A DNA stretch of 64,000 nt from Shewanella inventionis. GTDB lineage: Bacteria > Pseudomonadota > Gammaproteobacteria > Enterobacterales > Shewanellaceae. The notes beneath the pieces were generated by a model that worked only from the letters and a program-made list of their open reading frames with translations, was not told where the DNA came from and made no database searches. Numbering within the stretch: the stretch's first letter is position 1; each line of letters begins with the position of its first letter. Both the position numbers and the translations under genes were made by a program. This document shows positions 19,817 through 29,332 of the stretch, piece after piece. The stretch lies in the NCBI RefSeq assembly GCF_014641855.1, contig NZ_BMII01000003.1, positions 123,457 through 187,456 of the forward strand, given 5' to 3'.

Positions 19817-20698
19817 GTGTTAGCTGAAGCAATAAAAACTTACCAAAAACGAGTCGATGCGGTACTGAGCGAGCATTTAAACCAACTTGACGAAGCCGCA
19901 CCTCAACTAAAAGCGGCCATGCAACACGGTGCACTACTGGGCGGTAAGCGTATCCGTCCTTTTTTGGTTTACAGTGTAGGCGACATGTTTGGGGTTGACG
20001 TTAACGTCCTTGATAAAGCCGCGGCTGCCATTGAATGCATTCATGCTTATTCTTTAATACACGACGATTTACCGGCAATGGACGATGACGCGTTGCGCCG
20101 TGGGCAACCCACAGTACATATTGCTTTTGATGAAGCCACCGCCATTTTAGCAGGCGACGCCCTGCAAACTTTGGCCTTTGAAATCATCACATCGCCATAT
20201 GAAGGATTAACCCCCAGCCAACAATTAGCCATGGTCAACGTGTTAGCTAAAGCTTCGGGTTATCAGGGGATGTGTGGTGGGCAGGCAATTGATCTCAGCG
20301 CGACTAATCACAGTATAGATTTACAACGCTTAACCGAATTACACAATAAAAAAACCGGGGCATTAATTAGCTGCGCCGTAGAAATGGCGTTAATAGCAGC
20401 TAATGCACCCGCAGAACAATATCTGCTGATGATGCAATACGCTAAAACTTTAGGGTTAGCGTTTCAAGTTCAGGACGATATTTTAGATATAACATCAAGT
20501 ACACAAGAGCTTGGAAAACCTCAAGGCAGTGATGAGCAATCCAATAAAAGCACCTTCCCTAAACTCCTAGGTCTACCTGGTGCAAAGGCCTGTGCAGAAC
20601 AACTAATACAAGATGCACTATCAGCGCTGACTAAATTGCCATACAATAGCCAGTTAATTGCAGACTTCGCCCGCTACATTATTGAGCGAAGATTATAA
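19817..20698 (+). CDS. ispA: farnesyl diphosphate synthase IspA
   Basis: 293 aa, a typical length. It has both aspartate-rich motifs of short-chain prenyl transferases, DDLPAMDDD (about 84-92) and DDILD (about 221-225), together with GGKRIRP for diphosphate binding. It condenses IPP with DMAPP and then geranyl diphosphate to give farnesyl diphosphate for quinones and undecaprenyl carriers. The start is GTG 19817 with a weak AGGT element; no better in-frame start is visible. It lies between xseB and dxs, so it probably depends on the upstream promoter. Confidence 0.95.
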   Translation: MLAEAIKTYQKRVDAVLSEHLNQLDEAAPQLKAAMQHGALLGGKRIRPFLVYSVGDMFGVDVNVLDKAAAAIECIHAYSLIHDDLPAMDDDALRRGQPTVHIAFDEATAILAGDALQTLAFEIITSPYEGLTPSQQLAMVNVLAKASGYQGMCGGQAIDLSATNHSIDLQRLTELHNKKTGALISCAVEMALIAANAPAEQYLLMMQYAKTLGLAFQVQDDILDITSSTQELGKPQGSDEQSNKSTFPKLLGLPGAKACAEQLIQDALSALTKLPYNSQLIADFARYIIERRL

Positions 20699-20720
20699 TA
20701 AAGAGTCAGAAAATCTCGCT

Positions 20721-22586
20721 ATGAGTTTCGATATTTCTAAATTCCCAGTACTAGCGCAAGCTAATACGCCTGAAGAATTAAGGAAGTTACCGCAAGGATT
20801 ACTTCCGCAAGTGTCTGATGAACTTAGACAATTCTTACTTCAGTCTGTTGGTATTTCCAGCGGACATTTTGCGTCTGGCTTAGGCACGGTTGAATTAACC
20901 GTGGCGCTTCACTACGTGTACAACACGCCAGTTGACCGTTTGATTTGGGATGTTGGCCACCAGGCATATCCACATAAAATATTAACCGGTCGTCGAGAGC
21001 GCATGCACACCATTAGGCAAAAAAATGGTTTGCACCCCTTCCCTTGGCGTGAAGAAAGCCAATACGACACTTTTAGTGTTGGCCATTCTGGCACTTCAGT
21101 TAGCGCTGCGTTAGCGATGGCTGTTGCTGCTGAGAAAGAAGCGGCTGGCCGTAAAGTGGTCGCGGTTATTGGCGACGGTGCAATGACCGGCGGTATGGTG
21201 TTTGAAGCGATGAACCACGCGGGTGACCTCCATAAAGACATGTTAGTTGTATTGAATGACAACGAAATGTCTATTTCAGAAAACGTCGGCGCGTTAAATA
21301 ATCATCTTGCTCAGTTAATGTCTGGTCGCTTTTACACCACCATCCGCGAAAACAGCAAAAAAGTGCTTAAAGGCATGCCTGTGATTAAAGAAATGGCAAA
21401 GCGCACCGAAGAACACCTTAAAGGTATGGTTGTGCCTGCAACCTTATTTGAAGAGTTAGGTTTTAATTACATTGGTCCAATTGATGGCCACGACGTAGAC
21501 TCGCTTGTTGAAACCATGCGCAATATGCGCAACCTAAAAGGCCCGCAAATCCTGCATATCATGACCAAAAAAGGTCGTGGTTATGAACCTGCAGAAAAAG
21601 ATCCTATTGGTTGGCATGCCGTACCTAAATTTGATCCAAGCCAATTTAAAAAACCTGCAACTAAGCCTGGTTTACCGACTTTTTCACAAGTATTTGGTAA
21701 ATGGTTATGCGATGTCGCCGCTCAAGATGACAAACTAATGGCAATAACACCCGCCATGCGTGAAGGCTCAGGTATGGTTGAGTTTTCACAACGATTCCCG
21801 AAACAGTATTTTGATGCAGCTATTGCCGAGCAACATGCTGTGACACTCGGTGCAGGTTTTGCGTGTGAAGGCCTTAAACCAGTTGTGGCCATCTATTCAA
21901 CCTTTTTACAGCGCGGATATGATCAATTAATTCATGATGTTGCCTTGCAACGCTTGCCTGTACTCTTTGCTATAGACCGAGGCGGCATTGTGGGCGCGGA
22001 TGGCCCAACACACCAAGGAGCGTTTGATTTAAGCTTTATGCGCTGCATCCCTAATATGGTGATTATGGCGCCGTCAGACGAAAACGAATGCCGGCAAATG
22101 CTTTACACGGGCTACTGCTACCAAGACGGCCCAACAGCCGTTCGATACCCTCGAGGTAGTGCAACTGGTGCAGAGCAGGTTGAAGAAATGACAGCAATGC
22201 CGATAGGCAAAGGGGTACTAAAACGCCAAGGCAAAAAGATTGCCATCGTTAACTTTGGTACCACATTAGCGGCAACGCTTGAAGCTGCTGAACAACTCGA
22301 TGCCACAGTGGCAGACATGCGATTTATTAAACCACTTGATGTAGATTTACTCGTCGAACTGGCAAACAGCCATGATTATATCGTCACGGTTGAAGAAAAT
22401 GCCATTATGGGCGGCGCTGGCTCTGGCGTGCTCGAAGCCTTACAAAAGATGCGAATTGTGAAGCCTGTATTATTGATAGGCTTGCCTGATGAGTTTATTA
22501 AGCATGGGGCACCCGATGAAATTACAGCAGAGTTACAACTTGATGCTGCCGGAATTTTGTCGCAAATCAATGCGTTTGTGTCTTAA
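20721..22586 (+). CDS. dxs: 1-deoxy-D-xylulose-5-phosphate synthase Dxs
   Basis: 621 aa from ATG 20721 ([20 protein letters not shown]), matching the E. coli start; the reading frame is open 21 codons further into the ispA end but that is not used. The thiamine-diphosphate motif runs from GDGAMTGGM to NDNEMSIS, and the transketolase pyrimidine domain contains [11 protein letters not shown]. It condenses pyruvate and glyceraldehyde 3-phosphate in the first step of the MEP pathway, feeding the IspA product line encoded just upstream. It follows ispA by 22 bp and ends at a strong terminator. Confidence 0.97.
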   Translation: MSFDISKFPVLAQANTPEELRKLPQGLLPQVSDELRQFLLQSVGISSGHFASGLGTVELTVALHYVYNTPVDRLIWDVGHQAYPHKILTGRRERMHTIRQKNGLHPFPWREESQYDTFSVGHSGTSVSAALAMAVAAEKEAAGRKVVAVIGDGAMTGGMVFEAMNHAGDLHKDMLVVLNDNEMSISENVGALNNHLAQLMSGRFYTTIRENSKKVLKGMPVIKEMAKRTEEHLKGMVVPATLFEELGFNYIGPIDGHDVDSLVETMRNMRNLKGPQILHIMTKKGRGYEPAEKDPIGWHAVPKFDPSQFKKPATKPGLPTFSQVFGKWLCDVAAQDDKLMAITPAMREGSGMVEFSQRFPKQYFDAAIAEQHAVTLGAGFACEGLKPVVAIYSTFLQRGYDQLIHDVALQRLPVLFAIDRGGIVGADGPTHQGAFDLSFMRCIPNMVIMAPSDENECRQMLYTGYCYQDGPTAVRYPRGSATGAEQVEEMTAMPIGKGVLKRQGKKIAIVNFGTTLAATLEAAEQLDATVADMRFIKPLDVDLLVELANSHDYIVTVEENAIMGGAGSGVLEALQKMRIVKPVLLIGLPDEFIKHGAPDEITAELQLDAAGILSQINAFVS

Positions 22587-22615
22587 AGTGGCATATTGTT
22601 ACGGTTAATGAACAT

Positions 22616-22648
22616 AAAAAAAGGACTGAAAATTCAGTCCTTTTTTTT
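22616..22648. terminator. bidirectional terminator between dxs and grpE
   Basis: A GGACTGAA/TTCAGTCC stem with a two-base centre, flanked by seven A and eight T residues, serves both convergent genes. Confidence 0.95.
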
Positions 22649-22682
22649 ATCTATAATTTCGTAACGTTTACGCTTTTATGGT

Positions 22683-23288
22683 CTACGCTTCTACGTCTAC
22701 GCTATTACCGCCTTGCGAAACCATCACCATTGCAGGGCGTAATAAACGGTCATTTAGCAAGTAACCTTTCTGCATTACCATCATCACGGTGTTAGCAGCA
22801 AACTCGGCACTCGGTTGCATGCCAATAGCTTGATGATGCTCAGGGTTAAATGCATCACCTTGAGGGTTAATTTGCGTTACACCAAACTTCTCAACAGAAG
22901 TCAAAAAGCCCTTCATGGTTAACTCAACACCCTCATAAATGGCCTTAGTGGCTTCATTTTCAGGATCGGTTCCTTGTAAAGCACGCTCCATATTGTCAAT
23001 CACTGGCAATAATTCGTTAGCGAACTTTTCTAATGCAAACTTACGCGCTTGTTCTACATCTTTTGCAGCACGAGTACGAATATTTTGTGTTTCTGCCGCT
23101 GCACGAATTTCAACATCTTTACGTTCGGCCAACTCTGCTTGAGTTTCTGCTAATTGTTGCTCTAATTCTTCAATGCGAAAATTTGCTTGGGTCAATTCAT
23201 CCATCAAACTTGCTTCATCAGCCACGACTTCAGGTGTTACCACTTCTTCCACTTGATCTTGCGGTGCGTTGTTCGATTCGTTGCTCAT
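22683..23288 (-). CDS. grpE: nucleotide exchange factor GrpE
   Basis: 201 aa from ATG 23288 (MSNESNN), which has GGAG 6 bases upstream; an in-frame start 8 codons earlier is rejected. An acidic disordered N-terminus and a long helix (about 45-100) are followed by the conserved four-helix/beta region with the signature segments [10 protein letters not shown] and [21 protein letters not shown]. It releases ADP from DnaK. dnaK is not adjacent here. It diverges from nadK, as in E. coli where grpE and nadK are neighbours. A heat-shock promoter would be expected in the 150-bp gap, but I could not identify one with confidence. Confidence 0.96.
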   Translation of the reverse strand: MSNESNNAPQDQVEEVVTPEVVADEASLMDELTQANFRIEELEQQLAETQAELAERKDVEIRAAAETQNIRTRAAKDVEQARKFALEKFANELLPVIDNMERALQGTDPENEATKAIYEGVELTMKGFLTSVEKFGVTQINPQGDAFNPEHHQAIGMQPSAEFAANTVMMVMQKGYLLNDRLLRPAMVMVSQGGNSVDVEA

Positions 23289-23442
23289 TTTCACTCCAGC
23301 TAAAAAATGCAATATTGGATATGCTAATAATGTGACTATTTACTGATTAATTAACAGCAAATAGCACACTTTTAATAAGTTTGAGTATATTATGGGGATC
23401 AATTCTTATGTTTCAAGTCCTAAAGGCACAACAAACTCGAAT

Positions 23443-24321
23443 ATGACTAAATTGTTCAACACAATCGGACTCATCGGCAAACCGCATCATCAAGGGACAA
23501 ATCAAACCCTAAGGCGATTGCATCATTGGCTCAGTGTTCAGGGCTTTAATGTGATTGTTGAAGAACGTGTCGCAGCCGAGTTAGGCCCTGAGGTTTGCTC
23601 AATGGACCTGCTCGAAATGGGTGAACATTGCGACTTAGCGATTGTGGTCGGCGGCGATGGCAATATGCTAGGGGCGGCAAGAGTATTAGCTCGATTTGAC
23701 GTGGCAGTAATTGGAGTAAACCGAGGAAACCTTGGTTTTTTAACGGATTTACCACCCGATAATTTTGAAGATGCATTATCTAAAGTCTTAGACGGGGAGT
23801 TTGAAACAGAACACCGATTTTTACTTGAAGCAGAAGTCCATCGTCACGGTAAGATCACCTCAAGTAATACCGCAGTTAATGAAGCGGTACTGCATCCTGG
23901 CAAAATTGCTCATATGATCCAATTTGAGGTGTATATTGACGAGCAATTTATGTATAGCCAGCGCGCCGACGGCATGATTGTCTCGACACCAACAGGCTCA
24001 ACGGCATATTCATTATCTGCTGGCGGCTCTATTTTAACCCCTAACTTACAAGCGCTAATATTAGTGCCTATGTTTCCGCATACCCTGTCATGCAGGCCCA
24101 TCGTGGTCGATGCTTGCAGTACGATTAAGTTAGTCGTTTCACCCAATAACGGTGAAAACCTTGAGGTCAGTTGCGATGGCCATGTGCATTTAGCCGTGTT
24201 ACCTGGCGATGAAATTTTTATTCGCCGATCTAATGAACGCTTACGCTTAATCCACCCCAAAGGTCATAATTACTTCCATGTCCTGCGCAATAAATTAGGC
24301 TGGGGCAGTAAACTTTTTTAA
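23443..24321 (+). CDS. nadK: NAD kinase NadK
   Basis: 292 aa from ATG 23443 ([20 protein letters not shown]), which aligns with the E. coli N-terminus; an in-frame ATG at 23392 would add 17 residues and cannot be excluded because neither has a strong ribosome-binding site. The active-site GGDG motif is in [13 protein letters not shown]. Other family motifs are NEAVLHPG and [13 protein letters not shown]. It phosphorylates NAD to NADP. It diverges from grpE and is followed by a terminator and then the lactate genes, the same order as in S. oneidensis. Confidence 0.95.
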   Translation: MTKLFNTIGLIGKPHHQGTNQTLRRLHHWLSVQGFNVIVEERVAAELGPEVCSMDLLEMGEHCDLAIVVGGDGNMLGAARVLARFDVAVIGVNRGNLGFLTDLPPDNFEDALSKVLDGEFETEHRFLLEAEVHRHGKITSSNTAVNEAVLHPGKIAHMIQFEVYIDEQFMYSQRADGMIVSTPTGSTAYSLSAGGSILTPNLQALILVPMFPHTLSCRPIVVDACSTIKLVVSPNNGENLEVSCDGHVHLAVLPGDEIFIRRSNERLRLIHPKGHNYFHVLRNKLGWGSKLF

Positions 24322-24355
24322 CTTATGACCCCTGTCACATACCTTAACGCCCATG

Positions 24356-24371
24356 CGTGAAACGCTTCACA
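24356..24371. promoter_or_regulatory. candidate CRP-binding site upstream of lldP
   Basis: CGTGAAACGCTTCACA matches TGTGA-N6-TCACA at nine of ten positions. It lies about 290 bp before lldP but ahead of the nadK terminator, so its target is uncertain. CRP is reported to control D-lactate oxidation genes in S. oneidensis. Confidence 0.4.
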
Positions 24372-24398
24372 TTAACACTCACTAATACACGTTATCTT

Positions 24399-24435
24399 AA
24401 AGCCATTCGTTTCTCCAAATGACATGGCTTTTTTT
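24399..24435 (+). terminator. terminator of nadK
   Basis: AAAGCCAT and ATGGCTTT pair across a 17-base loop, followed by a T-run, about 80 bp after the nadK stop. Confidence 0.7.
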
Positions 24436-24542
24436 ATACTTTTATACATCCCCAAAAAACGTGATCTAAAACCAATATCTAAAATACTGCTACAGGATGT
24501 GGATCCCACTTCTTTAAGCGAACTTGCTTTCTCGAGTTTTAG

Positions 24543-24556
24543 ATGATCTCGATCAA
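24543..24556. promoter_or_regulatory. FNR/EtrA-type palindrome upstream of lldP
   Basis: ATGATCTCGATCAA matches the FNR consensus TTGAT-N4-ATCAA at nine of ten positions with exact spacing. It lies 103 bp before the lldP start. EtrA or a CRP-family regulator could bind here; that is an inference. Confidence 0.5.
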
Positions 24557-24658
24557 CTCTTTTAACACTTAAATAACGTCTATTACGCCCTAGTTAGCCA
24601 GAAGCTAACACAAATAATAACAACTCAATACCCACTAAATAGTGATACAGAGGTATGC

Positions 24659-26311
24659 ATGACAATATTACAGTTACTCGCAAGCTTAACGCCCATTATT
24701 AGCGTAATGGTATTTTTAGTACTAATGCGCTTACCGGCATCAAAAGCAATGCCCATATCAATGATTGCAACAGGTCTGGCAGCAATCTTTATATGGCAAA
24801 TGGACACGCAATTACTTGCTGCGTCTGTTGTTGAAGGTCTTCTATCTGCACTAACACCGCTTACCATTATTTTTGGTGCGGTGTTTTTGTTAAACACCCT
24901 AAAATTCTCTGGTGCCATGGATACCATACGTTCAGGTTTTACTAACATCAGCGCAGATGCACGCGTGCAAGTTGTCATTATTTGTTGGTTATTTGGCTCA
25001 TTTATTGAAGGTTCAGCAGGCTTTGGTACGCCAGCAGCAATTGGTGCACCATTACTTGTATTACTCGGTGTCCCTCCGATTGCAGCAGCGGTTGTTGCCT
25101 TAATAGGTGACTCAACTGCAGTATCGTTTGGCGCAATTGGTCTGCCAGTATTATTTGGTATGGAGCAAGGTCTAACCGAAGGTGGCGTTAACATGGCTGC
25201 TGCGCAATTTGCAGAACATGGCGGCACATTTGTTGGTTACGCACAGTTCATTGCTAAGCACATGATCACTATCGATTTAGTTACCGGCTCACTCATTCCA
25301 TTGGTTATGGTGTGTGTATTAACGGGCTTTTTTGGTCGTAACAAATCAATCAAAGAAGGTTTACAAATCTGGAAATTCGCTATTTTTGCAGGTTTAGCCT
25401 TTACCGTACCAGCATGGTTAATTAACTATTTTGCTGGTCCAGAGTTTCCATCAGTGATTGGTTCTCTTGTAGGTATGGCGTTGGTTATCCCTGTTGCAAG
25501 AAAAGGTTGGTTATTACCTTCTCAACCTTGGTGTGACTTTAGCGAAAATGACAACAAGTCAGATGATGAGTTAGCCATTGATCAAACCCCCGTTAAATTC
25601 TCACAAATCGCAGCTTGGTCTCCTTACATCATCATGGCAGCCTTGTTAGTACTGTCTCGCGTGGTGGGTCCATTTAAGAGTTGGTTAACAAGCTTTAACA
25701 TCAGCTGGACCGGCTTGCTAGGAACCGATCTTAAGGCCAGTTTTGCTACCTTCTATGCCCCTGGCATTTTCTTTGTTGCCGTGTGTTTGTTCGGTTTTGT
25801 GTTATTCAAAATGAAACCTAAAGCAATGAAGCAATCATTTACTGTGTCTTGCAAATCAATGCTACCTACCATCATTTCATTAGGTGCTTCTGTACCTATG
25901 GTGAAAATCTTCCTTAACTCAGGCGACAACGGGGCCGGTCTTGCTTCAATGCCTGTTGCACTTGCAGATTTACTGGCAAATAGCATGGGTGCGGTATGGG
26001 CTTGGGTGTCTCCTGTTGTCGGTATTTTTGGTGCATTCCTATCAGGATCTGCCACCTTCTCTAACATGATGTTCTCAGGCTTACAGTATTCAGTGGCAGA
26101 CAACATTGGTATGAACCACGCGTTAGTATTAGCACTTCAAGGTATTGGTGCTAACGCCGGTAACATGATGTGTGTGATGAACGTTGTGGCTGCAGCAACT
26201 GTTGTTGGTATGGCAGGACGTGAATCAGAAATTATTCGTAAAACAATGCCTATCGCATTAGGTTATGCCCTTGTTGCCGGTACCATTGCAACAATTTGGG
26301 GCGGTTTTTAA
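24659..26311 (+). CDS. lldP: lactate permease LldP (LctP family)
   Basis: 550 aa with about 13 hydrophobic helices. Typical LctP segments are visible: GSFIEGSAGFGTPAAIGAPL (about 117-136), a central hydrophilic loop around residues 285-315, and the C-terminal GSATFSNMMFS region. It imports L- and D-lactate (and probably glycolate) with protons. AGAGG lies 6 bases before the ATG. It is followed by dld-II in the same direction, 133 bp later, with two hairpins in the gap. The pair forms a lactate uptake and oxidation unit like the S. oneidensis locus. Confidence 0.95.
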   Translation: MTILQLLASLTPIISVMVFLVLMRLPASKAMPISMIATGLAAIFIWQMDTQLLAASVVEGLLSALTPLTIIFGAVFLLNTLKFSGAMDTIRSGFTNISADARVQVVIICWLFGSFIEGSAGFGTPAAIGAPLLVLLGVPPIAAAVVALIGDSTAVSFGAIGLPVLFGMEQGLTEGGVNMAAAQFAEHGGTFVGYAQFIAKHMITIDLVTGSLIPLVMVCVLTGFFGRNKSIKEGLQIWKFAIFAGLAFTVPAWLINYFAGPEFPSVIGSLVGMALVIPVARKGWLLPSQPWCDFSENDNKSDDELAIDQTPVKFSQIAAWSPYIIMAALLVLSRVVGPFKSWLTSFNISWTGLLGTDLKASFATFYAPGIFFVAVCLFGFVLFKMKPKAMKQSFTVSCKSMLPTIISLGASVPMVKIFLNSGDNGAGLASMPVALADLLANSMGAVWAWVSPVVGIFGAFLSGSATFSNMMFSGLQYSVADNIGMNHALVLALQGIGANAGNMMCVMNVVAAATVVGMAGRESEIIRKTMPIALGYALVAGTIATIWGGF

Positions 26312-26346
26312 TTACAACGGATATCAATAACGAAATACCCAATATC

Positions 26347-26416
26347 ATGGAGTTGCTGGCAGTAACGGCAACTCCATAAACAAGGGTATAACCGATTGTA
26401 GGCATAGCAGCCTACA
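26347..26416 (+). other. two intercistronic hairpins between lldP and dld-II
   Basis: ATGGAGTTGC pairs perfectly with GCAACTCCAT (26347-26377). TGTAGGC then pairs with GCCTACA (26397-26416). Neither has a T-tract, so they are more likely mRNA-processing or stability elements than terminators, and could make the two genes differ in expression. Confidence 0.5.
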
Positions 26417-26444
26417 AAACATTACAGTGTTAAGAGAGCATGTT

Positions 26445-29249
26445 ATGACTATAAACTATCAAGCGGTAATGGATATTTTAACGTCTCAATTGGGCAGTAA
26501 ATTTGTTACCAATGATCCTGTACGTCGTTTTGCTTGGTCCACTGATGCGAGTTACTTTCGTATCGTACCTGAAATTGTGGTTCACGCAGACACGTTAGAT
26601 CAAGTCAAAATCACCTTAAACGTTGCTAGAGCGAATAATGTACCTGTCACCTTTCGTGCGGCTGGCACTAGCTTATCTGGACAAGCAATTGGCGAAGGTA
26701 TTTTATTAATACTTGGCCACGATGGATTTAGAACCATTGACATCAGCGAAGATAAATCGTCTATCTCATTGGGTGCAGCGGTGATCGGTTCAGATGCTAA
26801 CGCAGCATTAAAACCTTTTAACAAGAAAATAGGCCCCGACCCTGCAACTTTAGCCTCAGCACAAATTGGCGGTATGGTTGCCAATAACGCTTCTGGTATG
26901 TGTTGTGGTACAGCGCAAAATAGTTACCAAACCATTAAGTCAGCTAAATTAATGTTTGTTGATGGTACAGAACTCGACACCGGTTGCCCAAATTCTAAAG
27001 CCGCATTTAGCCAATCACATTCAACACTTATTGCCGCATTATGCGATTTAGCCGAGTTAACTCAAAATAATCCAACACTCGCTGCACGAATTCGTAAAAA
27101 ATTCTCGATTAAAAATACCACAGGTTACAGTATTAATGCGTTGGTGGATTTTTCTGATCCGTTTGACATCATTAACCACTTGATTGTTGGCTCTGAAGGC
27201 ACATTGGCTTTTGTTAATGAAATCACTTACCACACGGTAGAAGAAGCGAAATTTAAAGCCTCTGCCATGGCGGTATTTTTTAATATGGAAGATGCCGCTA
27301 GCGCCATCCCTTTAATTAAAGGTGACAGTGTTGCCGCTGCAGAGCTTCTTGACTGGGCGTCAATTAAGTCAGTAACAGGTAAAACCGGCATGCCAGAATG
27401 GCTAAGCCAATTACCTGAAGGCTCGGCAATTCTGTTGATTGAATCACGTGCTAATGACGCTCAAACTCTCGATACATACACCAACGATGTTATCCAAAAA
27501 ATTGCCCACATAAAAACCGAACGTCCAATTGAGTTCAGTAAAGATCCGGCAGTGTTTGGCCAATATTGGGCCATGCGTTCAGGCTTATTCCCTATTATTG
27601 GTGGCGCGCGCCCTAAAGGCACGTCAGTGATTATTGAAGACGTGGCATTTGAGCTTGAACACCTTGCCAGTGCTGCGGCAGATTTAACTGCACTATTTCA
27701 TAAACATGGTTATCCTGAAGGGGTCATTTACGGCCATGCATTAGCAGGTAACTTCCACTTTATCATCACCCCAACGTTCGCTTCACAAGAAGATATCGAT
27801 CGTTTCCATGCCTTCATGCAAGACGTGGCCGACATGGTGATAAATAAATACGATGGTTCAATGAAAGCGGAACATGGTACTGGGCGTGCTGTAGCGCCAT
27901 TTGTGGAAATGGAATGGGGTAGCGATGCTTACACCCTAATGAAACAAATTAAACAAATTTTTGACCCTAATGGCTTACTCAACCCTGGTGTTATTTTAAA
28001 TAATGACCAACAAGTCCACGTTAAAAATATTAAGCCATGCCCAGTGGTGGATGATTTTGTCGATAAATGTATTGAATGTGGTTTCTGTGAAAAAACCTGC
28101 CCAACATCAGCTCTAAACTTCTCGCCACGTCAACGTATTGCTGTTTTACGTGAGATTGAACGTTTAGAGCAATCTGGTGATAAACAAGCGGCTGCAGAAA
28201 TGCGCGCCAGTGCGAAGTACGATGTTGTTGATACCTGTGCGGCCTGTCAGCTTTGTACTATCGCCTGCCCGGTTGATAACAGTATGGGACAGTTAGTGCG
28301 TAAATTGCGTACCCCTTACATTACCACCACAGAACAAAAAGTGCTCGACTTCCAGGCCAAGCACTTTGGCGCGGTAAACCAAGTCATTAGTACAGGATTT
28401 GATATTCTAGGCATTATTCATAAAGTAACGGGTGACACTATAACCAATTCAATGATGAATGCCGGTCGTATGATCACCAAAGAAGTGCCTTACTGGAATC
28501 CAGATTTCCCTAAAGGGGGTAAAGTTGCTAAGCCATCGGCGCATAAGCCTGGCCAACAAACAGTACTTTACTTCCCAGCGTGCGGTGGCAGAACCTTTGG
28601 CCCGACACCAAAAGATCCCGATAACCGTACACTGCCTGAAGTGGTTATCACACTACTAGAGCGTGCCGGTTACAATGTGATTGTGCCAGACAATACTCGC
28701 CATTTGTGTTGTGGCCAGATGTGGGAATCTAAAGGTGATTTTAAAAATGCCGATGCAAAACGTGATGAACTCATCGATGCACTCAGCAAATTGTCTGACA
28801 ACGGTAAAGTGCCAGTCGTCGTTGATGCCTTGTCTTGTACATACCGTACATTAACAGGCAACCCGAAAGTTGCGATTACTGATCTAGTTGAGTTTATGCA
28901 CGATAACTTGCTACCAAACATGAAAATCACCAAAAAATCTAATGTCACCTTACACCAAGGCTGTAGTGCCCGTAAGATGAAGTTAGAGCCAAAACAACAG
29001 GCCATTGCAGATGCATGTGCCAACCATGTTGTATTGCCTGCTGGGATTACCTGTTGTGGATATGCGGGTGAAAAAGGCTTGTACAAACCTGAAATCAACG
29101 CAAGCGCACTGCGTAATATCAAAAAACTCATTCCGGCTGAAACCAAAGAAGGTTATTACGCTAACAGAATGTGTGAAGTTGGCTTAACCCAACATAGCGG
29201 TATTTCGTATCGTCACCTTGCTTATTTATTAGAAGAGTGTACTCGCTAA
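26445..29249 (+). CDS. dld-II: FAD/Fe-S quinone-dependent D-lactate dehydrogenase (Dld-II)
   Basis: 934 aa from ATG 26445, which has AAGAGAG 7 bases upstream; a GTG six codons earlier is rejected. The order is an FAD-binding PCMH domain (about 20-250, with RAAGTSLSGQAIG), an FAD-oxidase C-terminal domain (to about 520), two [4Fe-4S] ferredoxin clusters (CIECGFCEKTCP about 545 and CAACQLCTIACP about 600), and CCG cysteine-rich repeats (CCGQMWESKG and CCGYAGEKG). It matches the S. oneidensis enzyme that oxidises D-lactate to pyruvate and feeds electrons to the respiratory chain from the cytoplasmic membrane. In S. oneidensis the L-lactate genes lldEFG follow; here a terminator and convergent genes follow instead. 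Confidence 0.93.
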   Translation: MTINYQAVMDILTSQLGSKFVTNDPVRRFAWSTDASYFRIVPEIVVHADTLDQVKITLNVARANNVPVTFRAAGTSLSGQAIGEGILLILGHDGFRTIDISEDKSSISLGAAVIGSDANAALKPFNKKIGPDPATLASAQIGGMVANNASGMCCGTAQNSYQTIKSAKLMFVDGTELDTGCPNSKAAFSQSHSTLIAALCDLAELTQNNPTLAARIRKKFSIKNTTGYSINALVDFSDPFDIINHLIVGSEGTLAFVNEITYHTVEEAKFKASAMAVFFNMEDAASAIPLIKGDSVAAAELLDWASIKSVTGKTGMPEWLSQLPEGSAILLIESRANDAQTLDTYTNDVIQKIAHIKTERPIEFSKDPAVFGQYWAMRSGLFPIIGGARPKGTSVIIEDVAFELEHLASAAADLTALFHKHGYPEGVIYGHALAGNFHFIITPTFASQEDIDRFHAFMQDVADMVINKYDGSMKAEHGTGRAVAPFVEMEWGSDAYTLMKQIKQIFDPNGLLNPGVILNNDQQVHVKNIKPCPVVDDFVDKCIECGFCEKTCPTSALNFSPRQRIAVLREIERLEQSGDKQAAAEMRASAKYDVVDTCAACQLCTIACPVDNSMGQLVRKLRTPYITTTEQKVLDFQAKHFGAVNQVISTGFDILGIIHKVTGDTITNSMMNAGRMITKEVPYWNPDFPKGGKVAKPSAHKPGQQTVLYFPACGGRTFGPTPKDPDNRTLPEVVITLLERAGYNVIVPDNTRHLCCGQMWESKGDFKNADAKRDELIDALSKLSDNGKVPVVVDALSCTYRTLTGNPKVAITDLVEFMHDNLLPNMKITKKSNVTLHQGCSARKMKLEPKQQAIADACANHVVLPAGITCCGYAGEKGLYKPEINASALRNIKKLIPAETKEGYYANRMCEVGLTQHSGISYRHLAYLLEECTR

Positions 29250-29280
29250 CCGCGTAAGCCTTTGTTAAAAAGCACAAAGC

Positions 29281-29317
29281 AAAATGGGCATTGATGTTAT
29301 ATCAATGCCCATTTTTT
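29281..29317. terminator. bidirectional terminator between dld-II and cobW-like gene
   Basis: A 15-bp perfect stem (AAAATGGGCATTGAT and complement) with a 5-base loop and a T-run on both strands closes dld-II and the convergent rhlE-cobW unit. Confidence 0.93.
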
Positions 29318-29332
29318 ATTGCGCTAATCACA

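Larger units (their letters stand above)
24322..24658. other. 337-bp intergenic region, nadK / lldP
   Basis: Holds a candidate CRP site (24356-24371), the nadK terminator (24399-24435) and an FNR-type palindrome (24543-24556). No open frame of note. Confidence 0.6.

Noticed and set aside
24625..25227. 200-codon frame opposite lldP
   Set aside because: Antisense shadow of the lactate permease; composition reflects the hydrophobic codons of the real gene.
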